Shown in pieces: positions 8,459 to 18,064 of a DNA stretch of 19,376 nt (the stretch's first letter is position 1; each line of letters begins with the position of its first letter). The translations under genes were made by a program, and so were the position numbers. The stretch covers positions 104,446 through 123,821 of the forward strand of contig QKYT01000336.1 of the NCBI GenBank assembly GCA_003550305.1, in the 5' to 3' direction. The stretch is from Glomus cerebriforme (taxonomy: Eukaryota > Glomeromycota > Glomeromycetes > Glomerales > Glomeraceae). The notes below the pieces were generated by a model. The model searched no databases, was not told where the DNA came from, and saw nothing but the letters and a program-made list of their open reading frames with translations.

Positions 8459-9748
8459 CAATACCCTATATAAATTTTTTAAACGTAAACTTCGCGGTTT
8501 AAAGATAATATTTAAATTGTCTTGCATCAGTTCAGTTTCAAATTGGGCTAAACCGATTTCACTTAATGTTTGTATTCATAATACTGTTTATAAATTTTTC
8601 ATTAATAATTCTTCTATCTAACTAATCACATCATTTGTATTTTCGACACAATAAATTCTTACAATTTTAATTGTGATACAAAATATTTCCAAATTTAAAT
8701 TAGTTAGAATCAATCACTTTTCGTGTTTACTTTTAGTTGTAAAACGAATATGTATGTCTCAATTGGTTTGAGAATTGAGTTGACGCCTCAATCCGATCTA
8801 CTGTACATTACAAATTTGAATTGGATTGGATTTTAGTGTTGGGTGTATTACAGTATAATCCACTAAACTAAACCAAAAAGTACAATAATCCAATCCAATA
8901 CAAATGAATCGACAAATCCAATCCAAAGGTTCTCCTGCGTCAGCTCTCGTTAAAATGTTGTTTGTGGCACAGAATCAATAAATTTTCATGTAAAATCTTC
9001 TATAAACGACTTTTTGTGTTCATTGATCTATTAATATGGGTACTTGTTGTTAAAACATGCCATTGCAAGTTTATATCCGAAAAATAGAAATTTACCCAAA
9101 CATTCCGTTTTAAGCTAAAAATAATCAGATTCAACTAACCTCATGGAATTTGAATCTTTAAGTTTTAAATCAAATATTGTTCCATAGGTGAAACATCAAA
9201 TCCATACGTTACAAATAAACAAATATGTAATTTAGTTGATCGTCCAAATATTTATTTTTTGTTCGAATGATTTTTTTTTATAAATAAGTATACTATTTGT
9301 AAAACGATGATATTTCAACTAGCTCCTTAACAGTGATGAAAAAAAAATATTTATAATATAGCTTTCATAATAATTATATATACTGTATATAAAAAAGGCA
9401 ATTTCAAATTAAACGAATACCCATTTTTTTTTCGAAAATCTAATTGCTTTTAGATTAGATGATGCGTATCTAATTAAAAAAATTTTCCAGCGTTTTCCAA
9501 TCATTTTTTCAGAAGTTTCTTTCCTTTTTAAAATTCTTCTAAAGGGTTCGTTCCATTACAACTTTTATTACATGCACTTCTATTCCAAACAAACCAAATT
9601 AGAGAAATAGATCCAATTCCGATTTTATTAATTATTTGTTTCTTACACACTTCCAAACCAAAACCCAGCCACAAAAAAATACAAGTTTAAAAAAAAAACT
9701 AGTGCTAGCAGAATCGGTTATAAATCTTGCTAAAGCTATCACAAAATT
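8459..9748. other. Spacer with repeats; no supported gene
   Basis: The only clear structure is the ggattggatt cluster (8821-8926). An open run at 8373-8621 reads through the right arm of the foldback element and then 50 codons of unrecognised sequence, so I do not call it a gene. A plus-strand run at 9636-9818 overlaps the last SMC4 exon on the other strand and is a shadow. Confidence 0.5.
8821..8926. repeat. Three copies of the 12-mer ttggattggatt, one inverted relative to two
   Basis: ttggattggatt occurs at 8821-8832, and its exact reverse complement aatccaatccaa at 8887-8898 and 8915-8926. The first and second copies can form a stem of 12 bp with a loop of about 54 nt. This could be a simple-repeat expansion of ggatt split by inversion, or part of an unrecognised repeat. 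Confidence 0.65.
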
Positions 9749-12385
9749 TTATTCTTTCAATGATGATCGTAACTCTTCTAACGTTTTATATGGATTAATT
9801 ATAACGGAATTTGACTAAAGCAGTATCGACATAAAATATTTAATAAAAAATTTTATTAATTTAACGCGTAATTAATCCTTGTAAAATACTCTTACCTAAA
9901 TATTAGTTTTATAAACTCCACTAAGTGATTCGCTAATTCAAACATGTTACTATGTTAACAATTGGTGTCCTTGATGCGTTCTTTGATATAATTGGCGATG
10001 ATTGATTCATTCCGAAAATCCAACTTTCGTACATAACATGCAAGGGTGTAGGCTTGAAATGATGTATAGCAAATACCAAACCCAAAAATTCAGTGTCTGT
10101 AATTTGATATCGATAAACCGAATATGAATATGGTTAAAAAAGACGCTAAATCATTATTACCACATAAAATACCTTTTCCCCGCCAGACAAATTGGAAATA
10201 TTTTTCCAACTTTTCCTCGGAGGCACGACACTAAAATTAATGCTGGATCCAAACTGTCACAACATTCGAGCTCAGCATTTCCTCCAAGCGTAATCGTCTA
10301 TGACAACGTGAATGTTTTTTTTTTAAAAAAAAAGATTGTTAATCGTGTCAATTAAAACGTTAAAATGAAATTTTTGATAAATACAGTATCTGGTAAATCT
10401 CTTTAAGTTTTTGTGAATCTATACATAAATTCTTCCAACCGTTGTCTTCTTAAACAATCGTATTCCTTCATATTCATCAAGTTTTATCGTAATTTCTTCG
10501 AGAACCTTTGCTTGTCTGTAACAAATAGACTTTTTCAAAACAGATAGATTTAGGTTGGCTTTATATCTTCTCTTGATTTTTTTTTGAAAAAAAAATAAAA
10601 TTAAAATTAAAATTAAAATATGTACTGTAAATATATGCATATTATAAATATTATACCTTTAAGAACGTTAATCTCTTCTTGTAACGTTTTATTGTTTCAT
10701 TAAATTGAGTTCATCATCAGTAAAAATTTGAAATCCATCTTGTTCTTCCTCATCCCCTCTATATTTATAAAAGTTAATAAAATAGTAAAATAAAATCATT
10801 TAACTATCAATCTAAGCCTTACCCAATTATATGAAGTGTAAGCATACGAAGAGAATTTCGCAATCGAACTTCTTTTTTGCTTAATTATTTTCTAGATCGC
10901 TTTTGATTTCTTATCGTATATTTAATGTAATTGTAATAAATTTTTTCCCTTCTCGTTGAGTAAATCGAATAAATGAAAAATAGCTCTAATCTTATTAATT
11001 AACTCGGTAATTACATCAAATTTTCTCTTAATTTCATTCAATTTGTCTTTTTTATCATTCAATATCTAAATAAAAAAATATATATTTTTAAAAAAAAGAA
11101 TATATATATATACATGCATCTATATATCAAAATATAAGTAATATTATTAGTCTGAATTAAATACCGATGTAGTTTCACTAGATCTAGCACGAATAGAACA
11201 AATAGTTCCAGCTTTCCGTTGAATTTCTTCTGCAAGTTGCTTAATTTCATTATTCAATTCTTCTAATTCTCCTTCATTTTTTTGCGATATTATTTTTGAA
11301 TTTAGTTATATCATTTTTCGCTTTCGTCATCCACTGCGATTTCGAAATCCGTCCACTTGTTATAGTTGTTTGTTCTTTAATTTGATTTCTTTAGACTTTT
11401 GGATTTGAAAAATTGGTCTCCTATAATTTCTAAAATTTTATCCCTCAAACTCACAAATCCCTCCAAGATTGTCTCTTTAATATACTGTATCCGTATCTCG
11501 TGTTAGAACGTCAATCTGTGTTCGGAGTCGTCCCATGCGTATAGCATCATCTACATTTGGCTTATTTGCTTTCCTTTAAAAAAAAAACAAAAAAAAAGTA
11601 AAAAAAAGTTATTAATAACTATTATTAATTTAAAATATATCTTGACAAGAAATCGAAGAAATTTAATTATTATATATACCATAATTCAGATAACTTTTTT
11701 TCAATATCGGTAGCATGGAATTTATTATTATGAAAGTCCATCCCAATTTCGGTAGATCAAGTTCTAAAACTGAGAAATTCATCCTCTTTTCTTGAAGCTA
11801 AGATTCTAGAGAACTCAGTTCATCATTAAATTTCTCCACTGTTCTTCTAAACGATTTCCAATTTTCTACTGTTTCAGGTATCACATCGGAAGAAAATTTT
11901 GAATTCATAGAATCTTGTGCCTTCTCTGGCAGAAATTTTTCGCGAAAAAGAATCACTCATGAAATAGAAAGACTCAGGGAACGCATTCCCAATAAAAGAT
12001 TACAAGTGTTTCTCCCTTACAAGTCATGGAAGTCTCCGCCATTCATAGTACCAAGTTTTTCAATAATCATTGCCATCTAAAGTTATTAACGTAATTTGCT
12101 TGTTGGAAATCAGTGGCTATTAAGGTATTTTGCAATACATTATAAAATGTCGGCGCAATCTATCTTCTTTTAGTTTAACAAGGTCGAAAAGACGAAGAGA
12201 ATTTTCAGATGTTTGTATTGGATGCATATTGAAGCTTAGCTTATCCAAAATAATGAACATTATGTTTTCCTTTAAGATGTTCAACACCACATTAGCAGAA
12301 TCAACTACAAGATCATTCAACGCAGAACGGGCAGTTGAAATTGCTACATCATATTTATCATCAAGGTTACCCAAACGGTCTTAAT
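9749..12385 (-). pseudogene. SMC4: Condensin subunit SMC4 pseudogene: hinge, C-terminal coiled coil and C-terminal ATPase half
   Basis: SMC4 is the core ATPase of condensin. From 12385 down, broken frames give the hinge (RLGN, DDKYDVAISTA, LNDLVVD, HPIQTSEN, RLFDLVK), then ITLDGND, GTMNGGD and KFSSDVIPETVEN. Long coiled-coil pieces follow (NEGELEELNNEIKQLAEEI; ILNDKKDKLNEIKRKFD), then TDDELN, RQRLEEFMYRF and LGGNAELE. Last come FSVVPPRKSWKNISNLSGGE with the intact ABC signature (10173-10190), FAIHHFKPTPLHVMYE, LDFRNESIIANYIKERI, NMFELANHLV and a terminal SNSVIINP. Introns remain at 11574-11679, 11066-11164, 10759-10822, about 10570-10656, 10097-10172 and 9815-9895. More than ten stops or frameshifts break it. 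Walker B is damaged (VMYE, the following residues missing), and the whole N-terminal half with Walker A is absent. It directly follows a TOP2 fragment. Confidence 0.9.
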
Positions 12386-12410
12386 TGACAAAATTAAATA
12401 ATGTGGTCAG

Positions 12411-13268
12411 TATATATTAGTTAAACCAATTATAAAATGTCTCGGCGAATTTTACATGGAATCTCTCTATATGACCTTCATTTTGGAATTTCATTTCTAG
12501 ATTAGAAAGACTATAAAAGTTTTTTCGCCTCATTCTCTCTCTTTGTCGAGCAACTGCAAGTCTTATATTATATATGTAAAATTGTAAGAATTAGTGAATA
12601 AAATCACGATACTAAGGGTGCACTGGAATAGGTTCTTAACCGTTTTAAATTATTAATAATATCACGAACGTTGTAATTTGGAATAATTGTAAAGATATAA
12701 TATACCATTGACAAGGATCATAGGTATAATTGACAAATACCATTCTGGTTCTATCAACTGTGAACTGACCGTCATCATTACAATAAGTAAGCAATTCATC
12801 ATCTTGAAGGTGAAATATATTCGCTATGAAGGACATTGATCTTATTTGAACCGATAAAATCGTGATCCACATTGCAATGATTTCTATGGAAGACTCGCAT
12901 CACCATGATAATATGGCGTCTGTTCTAACACCGTACCTTTCACCGTACCTTTCATTCTTGAAACTTTTCTCAGTACAAAATTTCTTTGGCCAGGTTTTAA
13001 CCCATCGAGAACATTAAGAATCGAACGGTCAATGTCAGCTCAGTTGAATAAAATTAATTCCTTATTTATAAAATCTGCTATTGTGATCTCATTTAGTATA
13101 GGTACCTGGCTAAAAATAAAAGGTTTTAATTTTTTTTAAATTCCGAAAATTTTCAGATTTTTAATTTTTATTTTTATTCATACAACAAATACATACTTCA
13201 TAGTTTTTAACCATCCCTTGTGATCATCTACTTTCTTTTTCATTAAAGGACATATCAATTAATTCGAT
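12411..13268 (-). pseudogene. TOP2: DNA topoisomerase II pseudogene: central DNA-cleavage region fragment
   Basis: Reading down from 13268: ELIDMSFNEK, then VDDHKGWLK in a shifted frame; an intron at 13110-13196 with a GTATGT donor; PGTY; and NEITIADFINKELILF followed by a stop. Then come RSILNVLDGLKPGQR, YYHGDASL, FIGSNKINVLH, IFHLQDDELLTYCNDDGQ, MVFVNYT, IPNYNVRDIINNLKR, and after another intron RRKNFYSLSNLEMKFQ. These match, in order, the winged-helix and tower part of eukaryotic topoisomerase II, which passes one DNA duplex through another. The segment QFGTR...GGKDAASPR before the active-site tyrosine is missing, as are about 300 residues before RRKNFY, the N-terminal ATPase and the TOPRIM domain. 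A 12-bp tandem duplication (12930-12953) adds VKGT. It cannot encode a working enzyme. SMC4 remains begin about 30 bp further on. Confidence 0.88.
12930..12953. repeat. 12-bp exact tandem duplication inside the TOP2 pseudogene
   Basis: accgtacctttc is repeated head to tail. On the coding (minus) strand it keeps frame and duplicates four codons. It is probably a replication-slippage duplication gained after the copy lost its function. Confidence 0.85.
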
Positions 13269-13325
13269 CTAAAAGAATTTTTTTGTTGATTTAGATTTTT
13301 TTCCTTCTAAATAGCCTAAAACCCC

Positions 13326-14230
13326 TCACTGGTCGAAATGACATAGTTTCAATATAGTTTCACTATGAACGTCCTATGGAAATGTATCCAATTTCCATGA
13401 AAACTTTGCTTCTGGCTTTTTTCTCGGTGATTGAATCATTATTTAAAATCTCTTGGACCCTATTTTCGAACTTTTCTCCAATAAAACCAAGACCAAATCT
13501 CTTTTTGATTGCCATTTCTTGCGTACTTTTCAGCGTGATTGGCTTTTTGAAATGATCGAACTAAGCTTCGAAGATTGTTCAAGTTCGATATCTTCACTCT
13601 CGTCTTCAGTGGGTACAGGTACAATTAATAATTCCTGTAGTATGCCTTGAATTTTACGAAGAGCTAAGCTTTGAGTTACCTCACCAATATCAATATCTTC
13701 AGTAGAAACAGATGTAGACACACATGGTCGTCTGGTAAATCTATTTCTTCATGGAAGTTCTGTACAACATCATTAACATGGTAGCCTTGGTCTAATAAAA
13801 TGTGATTTCTGGATCCACGGTAACGATAGGCACTATCACGAACGTAACGTCGAGAACGTGTACTCTTAATATTAATGAAGTTTCCATTTTTTTTGGAAAT
13901 GTCTTAGATACCTTATGGAAATTGGACAGGTTTCCACTGTAGACACCCGCATCACTTCGACCAGTGCCTCCTAACATTGAACTTTTTTTTTATTGCATCC
14001 AGTATATTGGGTTCTTGCTGGACCTGTAAATTGCGTTGAGCTTGATCTCACCAGGAGCACCGCTCGAATTTTTCAGTCTTTAAAAAGTAAATGTATTCTA
14101 TGTATTCTTTAACTTGACCCATTAAATATATGCGGATCAAAGTTCGAGGTGCAAATTCAATTTATCACTGTAGATTGATGTACATTTCCATATCGAGTAT
14201 AGTTAGCATGATCGTACTCTCTTTTTTACA
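13326..14230 (-). pseudogene. Decayed coding sequence of unknown identity upstream of the TOP2 fragment
   Basis: I do not recognise the family. Reading down from about 14230, shifted frames give peptides of normal, low-redundancy composition: ANYTRYGNVHQSTVI, EFAPRTLIRIYLMGQVKEYI, QVQQEPNILDAIKKKFNV, TRSRRYVRDSAYRYRGSRN, LLDQGYHVNDVVQNFHEEID, STEDIDIGEVTQSLALRKIQ, an acidic stretch PTEDESEDIELEQ, then MAIKKRFGLGFIGEKFENRV and EKKARSKVFMEIGY. Composition and GC content resemble the SMC4 and TOP2 fragments, and the strand is the same, which argues that it was once coding. It could be one gene or two. Several frameshifts separate the pieces, and no start codon or promoter can be assigned. Confidence 0.5.
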
Positions 14231-15099
14231 AAAAAACCGTTTACAATGAATTTTTATTTATTCAAATAAAAATTTACTTTTCAATGTTACAAAGTTTAGA
14301 ATTTAGACATAACATAAGTGCACCTCTTTAATATCAAGCCAACAATTTATCCCCTTTAAAATACAGAATATTGAAGCTGACATATTTGTGAGAAAAAATA
14401 AGAAAATACATAAAACATTGCGAAAAAGGTAAGTTGAAGATATTGAAAAAGTAATTATATATATATATTCTTTTTTTGTTTAATACTAAAAATCAATCAA
14501 ACTTTAATATATGTTTCTTTGATAGCTACTTAACGAACCAATTATTCCGATAGATTATAACAAGCTAATTAATTCTGGAACATCTGTTGTCCAATAAATT
14601 ACACAGTGTATAATTTATCGGTTCTAATCAACAAGACCTTCGATGATCGAGTTTGTAAAATAGAAGCAGCATGCAATAACAACATTGACATGGATTTTAT
14701 AAAAGTAAGATTAAAATGAAAAATTGTTGCAAAAAATATACGTAAGTTTATGTGAATCGTAAATGAACGTAAATCGGCTTGACCTGATTGTAAATGAACC
14801 AGGTTCTCCAATTCGGTTATATTGTTAATCAAATACTGGCCTTTTAGACTACCAAACTCGTTTTTAATGATTGTTATATGCTTGAATTACGACAAGCGAA
14901 GTTGATTTGCGGGACATTCTACAGGAAGTGAAGATAGGGATAGCAAAAGGGGAATTTATACTTATTCTATAGAGACCTTTTTGGAAATATTAAGTTCTTA
15001 AAAGATGAATTGTAAGACGTTTGTAATGTAATTACCAAGTTAATAGACATAATCATCGACCCAATGTATTAATTTATAATATTCATCATAATATTACAG
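14231..15099. other. Spacer, possible further minus-strand decayed coding at 14599-14832
   Basis: A 77-codon open run on the minus strand (14832 to 14599) includes ITELENLVHLQSGQADLRS, which looks protein-like, but its second half is low-complexity and no family is recognised. It may be another exon of the unknown decayed gene below 14230. The rest is AT-rich spacer with no supported gene. Confidence 0.3.
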
Positions 15100-15284
15100 A
15101 ATTATGGATCAAAGATGTACCTAAGCAAGATACTCTAAAACAGGATGATACGTCAAAACAGGATTATCCTGTACAAAATGATGCTTCTTTGCCAAAGAAA
15201 ATTGATATTCCTAAAGATGCACCTCTTCCGAATCAAAATTGTCCCTGTACTGAAGCAAGATACCCAAATCAAGGTGTCACTTAA
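15100..15284 (+). CDS. Putative terminal exon, hydrophilic KQD-rich peptide (partial, unidentified)
   Basis: After a possible acceptor (attacag at 15093-15099) there is a 60-codon frame ending in TAA. It reads LWIKDVPKQDTLKQDDTSKQ, continues with charged, proline-rich residues, and has CPC near the end. The triplet KQD recurs three times in 13 residues, suggesting a small internal repeat. Unlike chance open runs in this DNA, it is rich in Asp, Gln and Pro and poor in Phe/Ile/Asn. I see no matching upstream exon with a start codon, and no known family. It could equally be a relic of a longer gene. Confidence 0.3.
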
Positions 15285-15435
15285 AGTCAACTAAATTATG
15301 ATCTTTATGATGATTAATGATCTCTGCAAGGTATAATTGTAATATATTAAATATTATTATTACACGATCATTAGAATTGTGCGGAAAATTTTTTTAATCG
15401 TACTTGATATTTTTATACTGGTCGATAATAATATT

Positions 15436-15480
15436 GTTATTGAACGGGGCTATATCGGTCTTTAATGCCCGTTCAATAGC
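15436..15480. repeat. Hairpin with 13-nt arms ending in GGG/CCC
   Basis: gttattgaacggg (15436-15448) pairs with cccgttcaatagc (15468-15480) with one mismatch, around a 19-nt loop, and weaker pairing extends outward through AT-rich flanks. The GC-containing arms stand out from the surroundings. It may be a small foldback insertion; it could also act as a terminator-like RNA structure, but no gene ends here. Confidence 0.65.
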
Positions 15481-16024
15481 ATACAATTATTATAATTATT
15501 ATGTATAAAACTAATAATAATCTTTTTTTTAATTATAAAATTAGAAAATGAAGCTGAGAAGATATTATATTCATATTCAAGTTACTTTTTACTAAATTCT
15601 TTTTTTTTTGATTATATGATTTTATATTAAATTCTTACCCGTTTCCTCCACGTTAGCCGGGATTGATCATTTATATTTGTACCAACTTACGTGATTAGAA
15701 TTAATTCTTAGAATTAATTAGGACGTGATTTTTCTTCACGCGTTTAAAAGAAAAATTTTTATATTGATCTTATAACATGGAGGTATTAGAGTGTTTTAGT
15801 TTGAATGGAGTTGATTTGTACTTATGCGGCTAATATTGCAATTTCACAAAAGTTATGAATCTTTTCCATTTATTGATTTATGATTCAAAAGTTGTACGGT
15901 ATGTTATAGTTTTCAAACTTTTCAATTGTGTATGCCTTATGATATAATTTTTCTCCCAAGTATATTCAATAAATTTTCCTTATATCATTAAAAATTTCTT
16001 TAAATTTATTAGGCAATATACATT

Positions 16025-16132
16025 ATGGACCGTACTTCACAAAAAAAAAAGAAAAAAAGTCAAAAGTGGTGGCAAGATATGGCGAAATGCTTGAAGATGA
16101 CAAATCTTTCTATCAGAATCCTTAAAAAATAA
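16025..16132 (+). other. Small open frame (35 codons), lysine-rich, doubtful
   Basis: An ATG-initiated run reads MDRTSQKKKKKSQKWWQDMA and ends at TAA. The poly-lysine part comes from an A-tract. The second half in another frame reads VARYGEMLEDDKSFYQNP, so this may be a frameshifted piece of decayed coding sequence. No family is recognised. Confidence 0.15.
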
Positions 16133-16251
16133 CAATACTACTAATACTAGTATTTATAATAATTTTATGGTTGCGTTGGACTTTTAGTTAAAATATTTGG
16201 AAATTAAATTTCTGAATTTTTTTTTTTATTTTTCTTAACCTTAAGGCAATT

Positions 16252-16306
16252 TTACCAGCAATTTTAAAAATAAAATGAGGAAAAATTTTTTAATGTTGGG
16301 CGGAGT
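16252..16306. mobile_element. Truncated foldback element (family A, copy 3)
   Basis: ttaccagca at 16252-16260 and ttgggcggagt at 16296-16306 occur in the same order and with nearly the same spacing as in the left half of the element at 8323-8458. The right half is not found. This fits an old copy that lost one arm. The short length of the matches keeps confidence moderate. Confidence 0.45.
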
Positions 16307-16505
16307 ATAATAGAATTGATTTTCTTTATTCACTTGTTCATTAGTTTTAAGTATTCGTTTATAATTCATATGTTGGTGAATTTTCATGAAATATTTCAAA
16401 TATTTTAATATAACGGTAATAAAAAATTTTTTCTTTATATGAACTTTTCAATCAAAGATATGATAACATTATTTTTCTTACGAAAAAATTTTGAGATAAT
16501 AGATT

Positions 16506-16588
16506 CCACAACCAGCATTAGAGCGGAATTTGGGCAGAGTTTCATTGCATTTTTAATTCTGCCCAAAATTCCGCTAATGCTGGTGTGG
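16506..16588. mobile_element. Foldback element (family A, copy 2)
   Basis: The left arm (16506-16539, ccacaaccagcattagagcg...) pairs with the right arm (16559-16588, ctgcccaaaattccgctaat...) over about 30 bp with a few indels. The central loop, gagtttcattgcatttttaattctgccc, matches the centre of the copy at 8323-8458. The outer arms differ between the copies (ctaaacatcgcc in one, ccac in the other), although gcggtgacattaagca at about 16601-16616 recalls gcgatgtttagca at the end of copy 1. No coding capacity. Confidence 0.75.
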
Positions 16589-16845
16589 TGAAATCACCTG
16601 CGGTGACATTAAGCAAATTAACACCAAATTTATTATAACAGAAATAAAACAATTTAATTTATTCTATTTATTCAAACTATTTATTCAATTATTGTATTTC
16701 GTGCAACATAATATCATAAATTTTTTTATTTAACGAAAATGATTAAAACGTCATTAGTTTGATATCAAAGTTTTTTTAGGTTTTTTTTTTAATTTCAATT
16801 TTTTTAATTTGTTATTTTTAAATATTCATTTAGTGTAGTACTGTA

Positions 16846-16867
16846 ATATTTGTAATATTACAAATAT
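16846..16867. repeat. Perfect 22-bp palindrome
   Basis: atatttgtaatattacaaatat is its own reverse complement without a spacer. It adjoins a TACTGTA heptamer at 16839-16845. AT-rich palindromes occur by chance more often in such DNA, but 22 bp without a mismatch is notable. Its function is unknown. Confidence 0.7.
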
Positions 16868-17239
16868 ACTTACTGTCTATACTAAATCCCATCCCACTCC
16901 ATCTCATCTCAAAACGATTTATGCACATTATATTGCAATAAGATCAATTTGCGAAAATTTTTTAGCTGATTATAATAAATACCGTTTGAATTATAGTATA
17001 TTGAAGAACGGTTCAGCGATATTTGTCACTAAAAACATTGTTTTGATTGTTTTTAGTTCGTAAGTAAGGGTTTGTTATTTTCGTTTTTAAACTTTTTCTT
17101 TATAAATTAATTGATTTTTACAATAATCTCATTTAATCTATTGTAAGTTTCAGATTGTAATTTTAAAAAGACCATGCATATATAACCTTTATTGCATGGT
17201 TTCCGTCATCATTGTCTATCGCTGTTAATCACCTCCACG

Positions 17240-17348
17240 CAGGATTTGAAGTTTCTTCTTCCAACTCAATGAATTAAAATCTCTATTTAATTTTTGCCTT
17301 AAATTACCCATATTCTGCATACTCCAATACCATCATAAAATCACTTGT
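17240..17348 (-). pseudogene. Protein kinase domain fragment (hinge to helix E)
   Basis: Reading down from 17348: DFMMVLEYAEYG, then after a +1 shift NLRQKLNRDFNSLSWKKKLQ followed by IL. This is the hinge between the two lobes of a protein kinase followed by helices D and E, in the wording typical of the large Rhizophagus tyrosine-kinase-like families (VLEYAEYGNLR..L...F..L.W..KL.I). The next expected element, the catalytic HRD loop, is absent downstream, where the sequence ends in GGD and a stop. The upstream glycine loop and VAIK lysine are not seen either. It is a dead piece of about 110 bp. Confidence 0.7.
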
Positions 17349-17930
17349 TTTAAATTCTTTAGAAATGGAATAATATTTTCTGAATTATAAATATTAAGTC
17401 ATTAAAATATGAAAATTTAAAATCATTTTAATTTTTAATATGAAATATTTCATTAGTTATTATTCATCTCCTAAACAAGAGACTAGTAATTGAAAATTAA
17501 TCCAAATTCAAAACTGATTGATAACGAAATGTCATGATTGATAATTAGCGAGAATTGATTTCATGAAAAAGTTTCATCATAAAATTATGGTTTTTATGAT
17601 TCTGCCACTGATCTGTCATCATCTTTTATCATTTGTAATTCGTCAGTTGTAAATGATCCAAATTTCAAAGATTTGATGTCATTTGGCTGTTATTTGCGTC
17701 CTTTTCATTAAAAAATTTTACGGTACAGTATTGGGGTGTCACACCAACTAATTAAATCAAAAATATATCAACTAACTATAAAATTTTGAGTATTGGAGAT
17801 TTTTATCATTACACAACAATACCCCGCAGAATATTTACAGTACATATCAAATACTGTATTGCATATAATATATATTACAAATTATAGCATTTTGTTCAAG
17901 ATCTTTATTAACTTCTTTTTCATTAAAATT
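17349..17930. other. Spacer; possible further minus-strand decayed coding
   Basis: A minus-strand run around 17590-17690 reads DIKSLKFGSFTTDELQMIKD and then DDRSVAES before a stop. It could be an exon of the same dead kinase gene, but I cannot place it in a family. Two TACAGTA/TACTGTA heptamers sit at 17836-17842 and 17852-17858, and another at 17724-17730. Confidence 0.25.
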
Positions 17931-18053
17931 TTAGTTGTAAAGAGCTTTAAATTTCGCTAAATCTAAAGAGGAAAATTTAATTTCAGTAGGGGGAATTCGT
18001 AGAAAGTTGTTTTGCTTTGTGGATTGAATTTTCTTTGAGAGTTCTTCGGCATT
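17931..18053 (-). pseudogene. Possible decayed terminal exon (about 40 codons), unidentified
   Basis: On the minus strand, 18053 down to a TAA at 17931-17933 gives NAEELSKKIQSTKQNNFLRI followed by PPTEIKFSSLDLAKFKALYN. Its composition is protein-like. An acceptor-like ttaatag lies just upstream (18058-18064), but the frame just after it contains a stop, so if this is an exon it is broken. Family unknown. Confidence 0.25.
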
Positions 18054-18064
18054 TTATCTATTAA

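Noticed and set aside
8373..8621. 82-codon open frame on the plus strand
   Set aside because: It begins inside the foldback element and reads through its right arm; the remainder is unrecognised and probably open by chance.
9636..9818. 60-codon open frame on the plus strand
   Set aside because: It overlaps the terminal SMC4 exon (9749-9814, minus), has no family signature, and its length is within chance for this base composition.
12130..12384. 84-codon open frame on the plus strand
   Set aside because: It lies exactly opposite the SMC4 hinge exon, whose conserved motifs are on the minus strand. It is a shadow.
9749..13268. RIP-type mutation as the cause of gene decay
   Set aside because: The damage seen is mostly small indels and frameshifts with motifs otherwise preserved, not dense C-to-T/G-to-A change.
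12411..13268. A working topoisomerase II gene with many introns
   Set aside because: Stops fall inside conserved motifs (after FINKELILF), the QFGTR...GGKDAASPR segment is missing, and the ATPase and TOPRIM parts are absent, so no splicing pattern rescues it.
13453..13650. 65-codon open frame on the plus strand
   Set aside because: Its serine runs are the complement of the acidic coding-like stretch read on the minus strand (13530-13721), so it is a shadow of decayed coding sequence.
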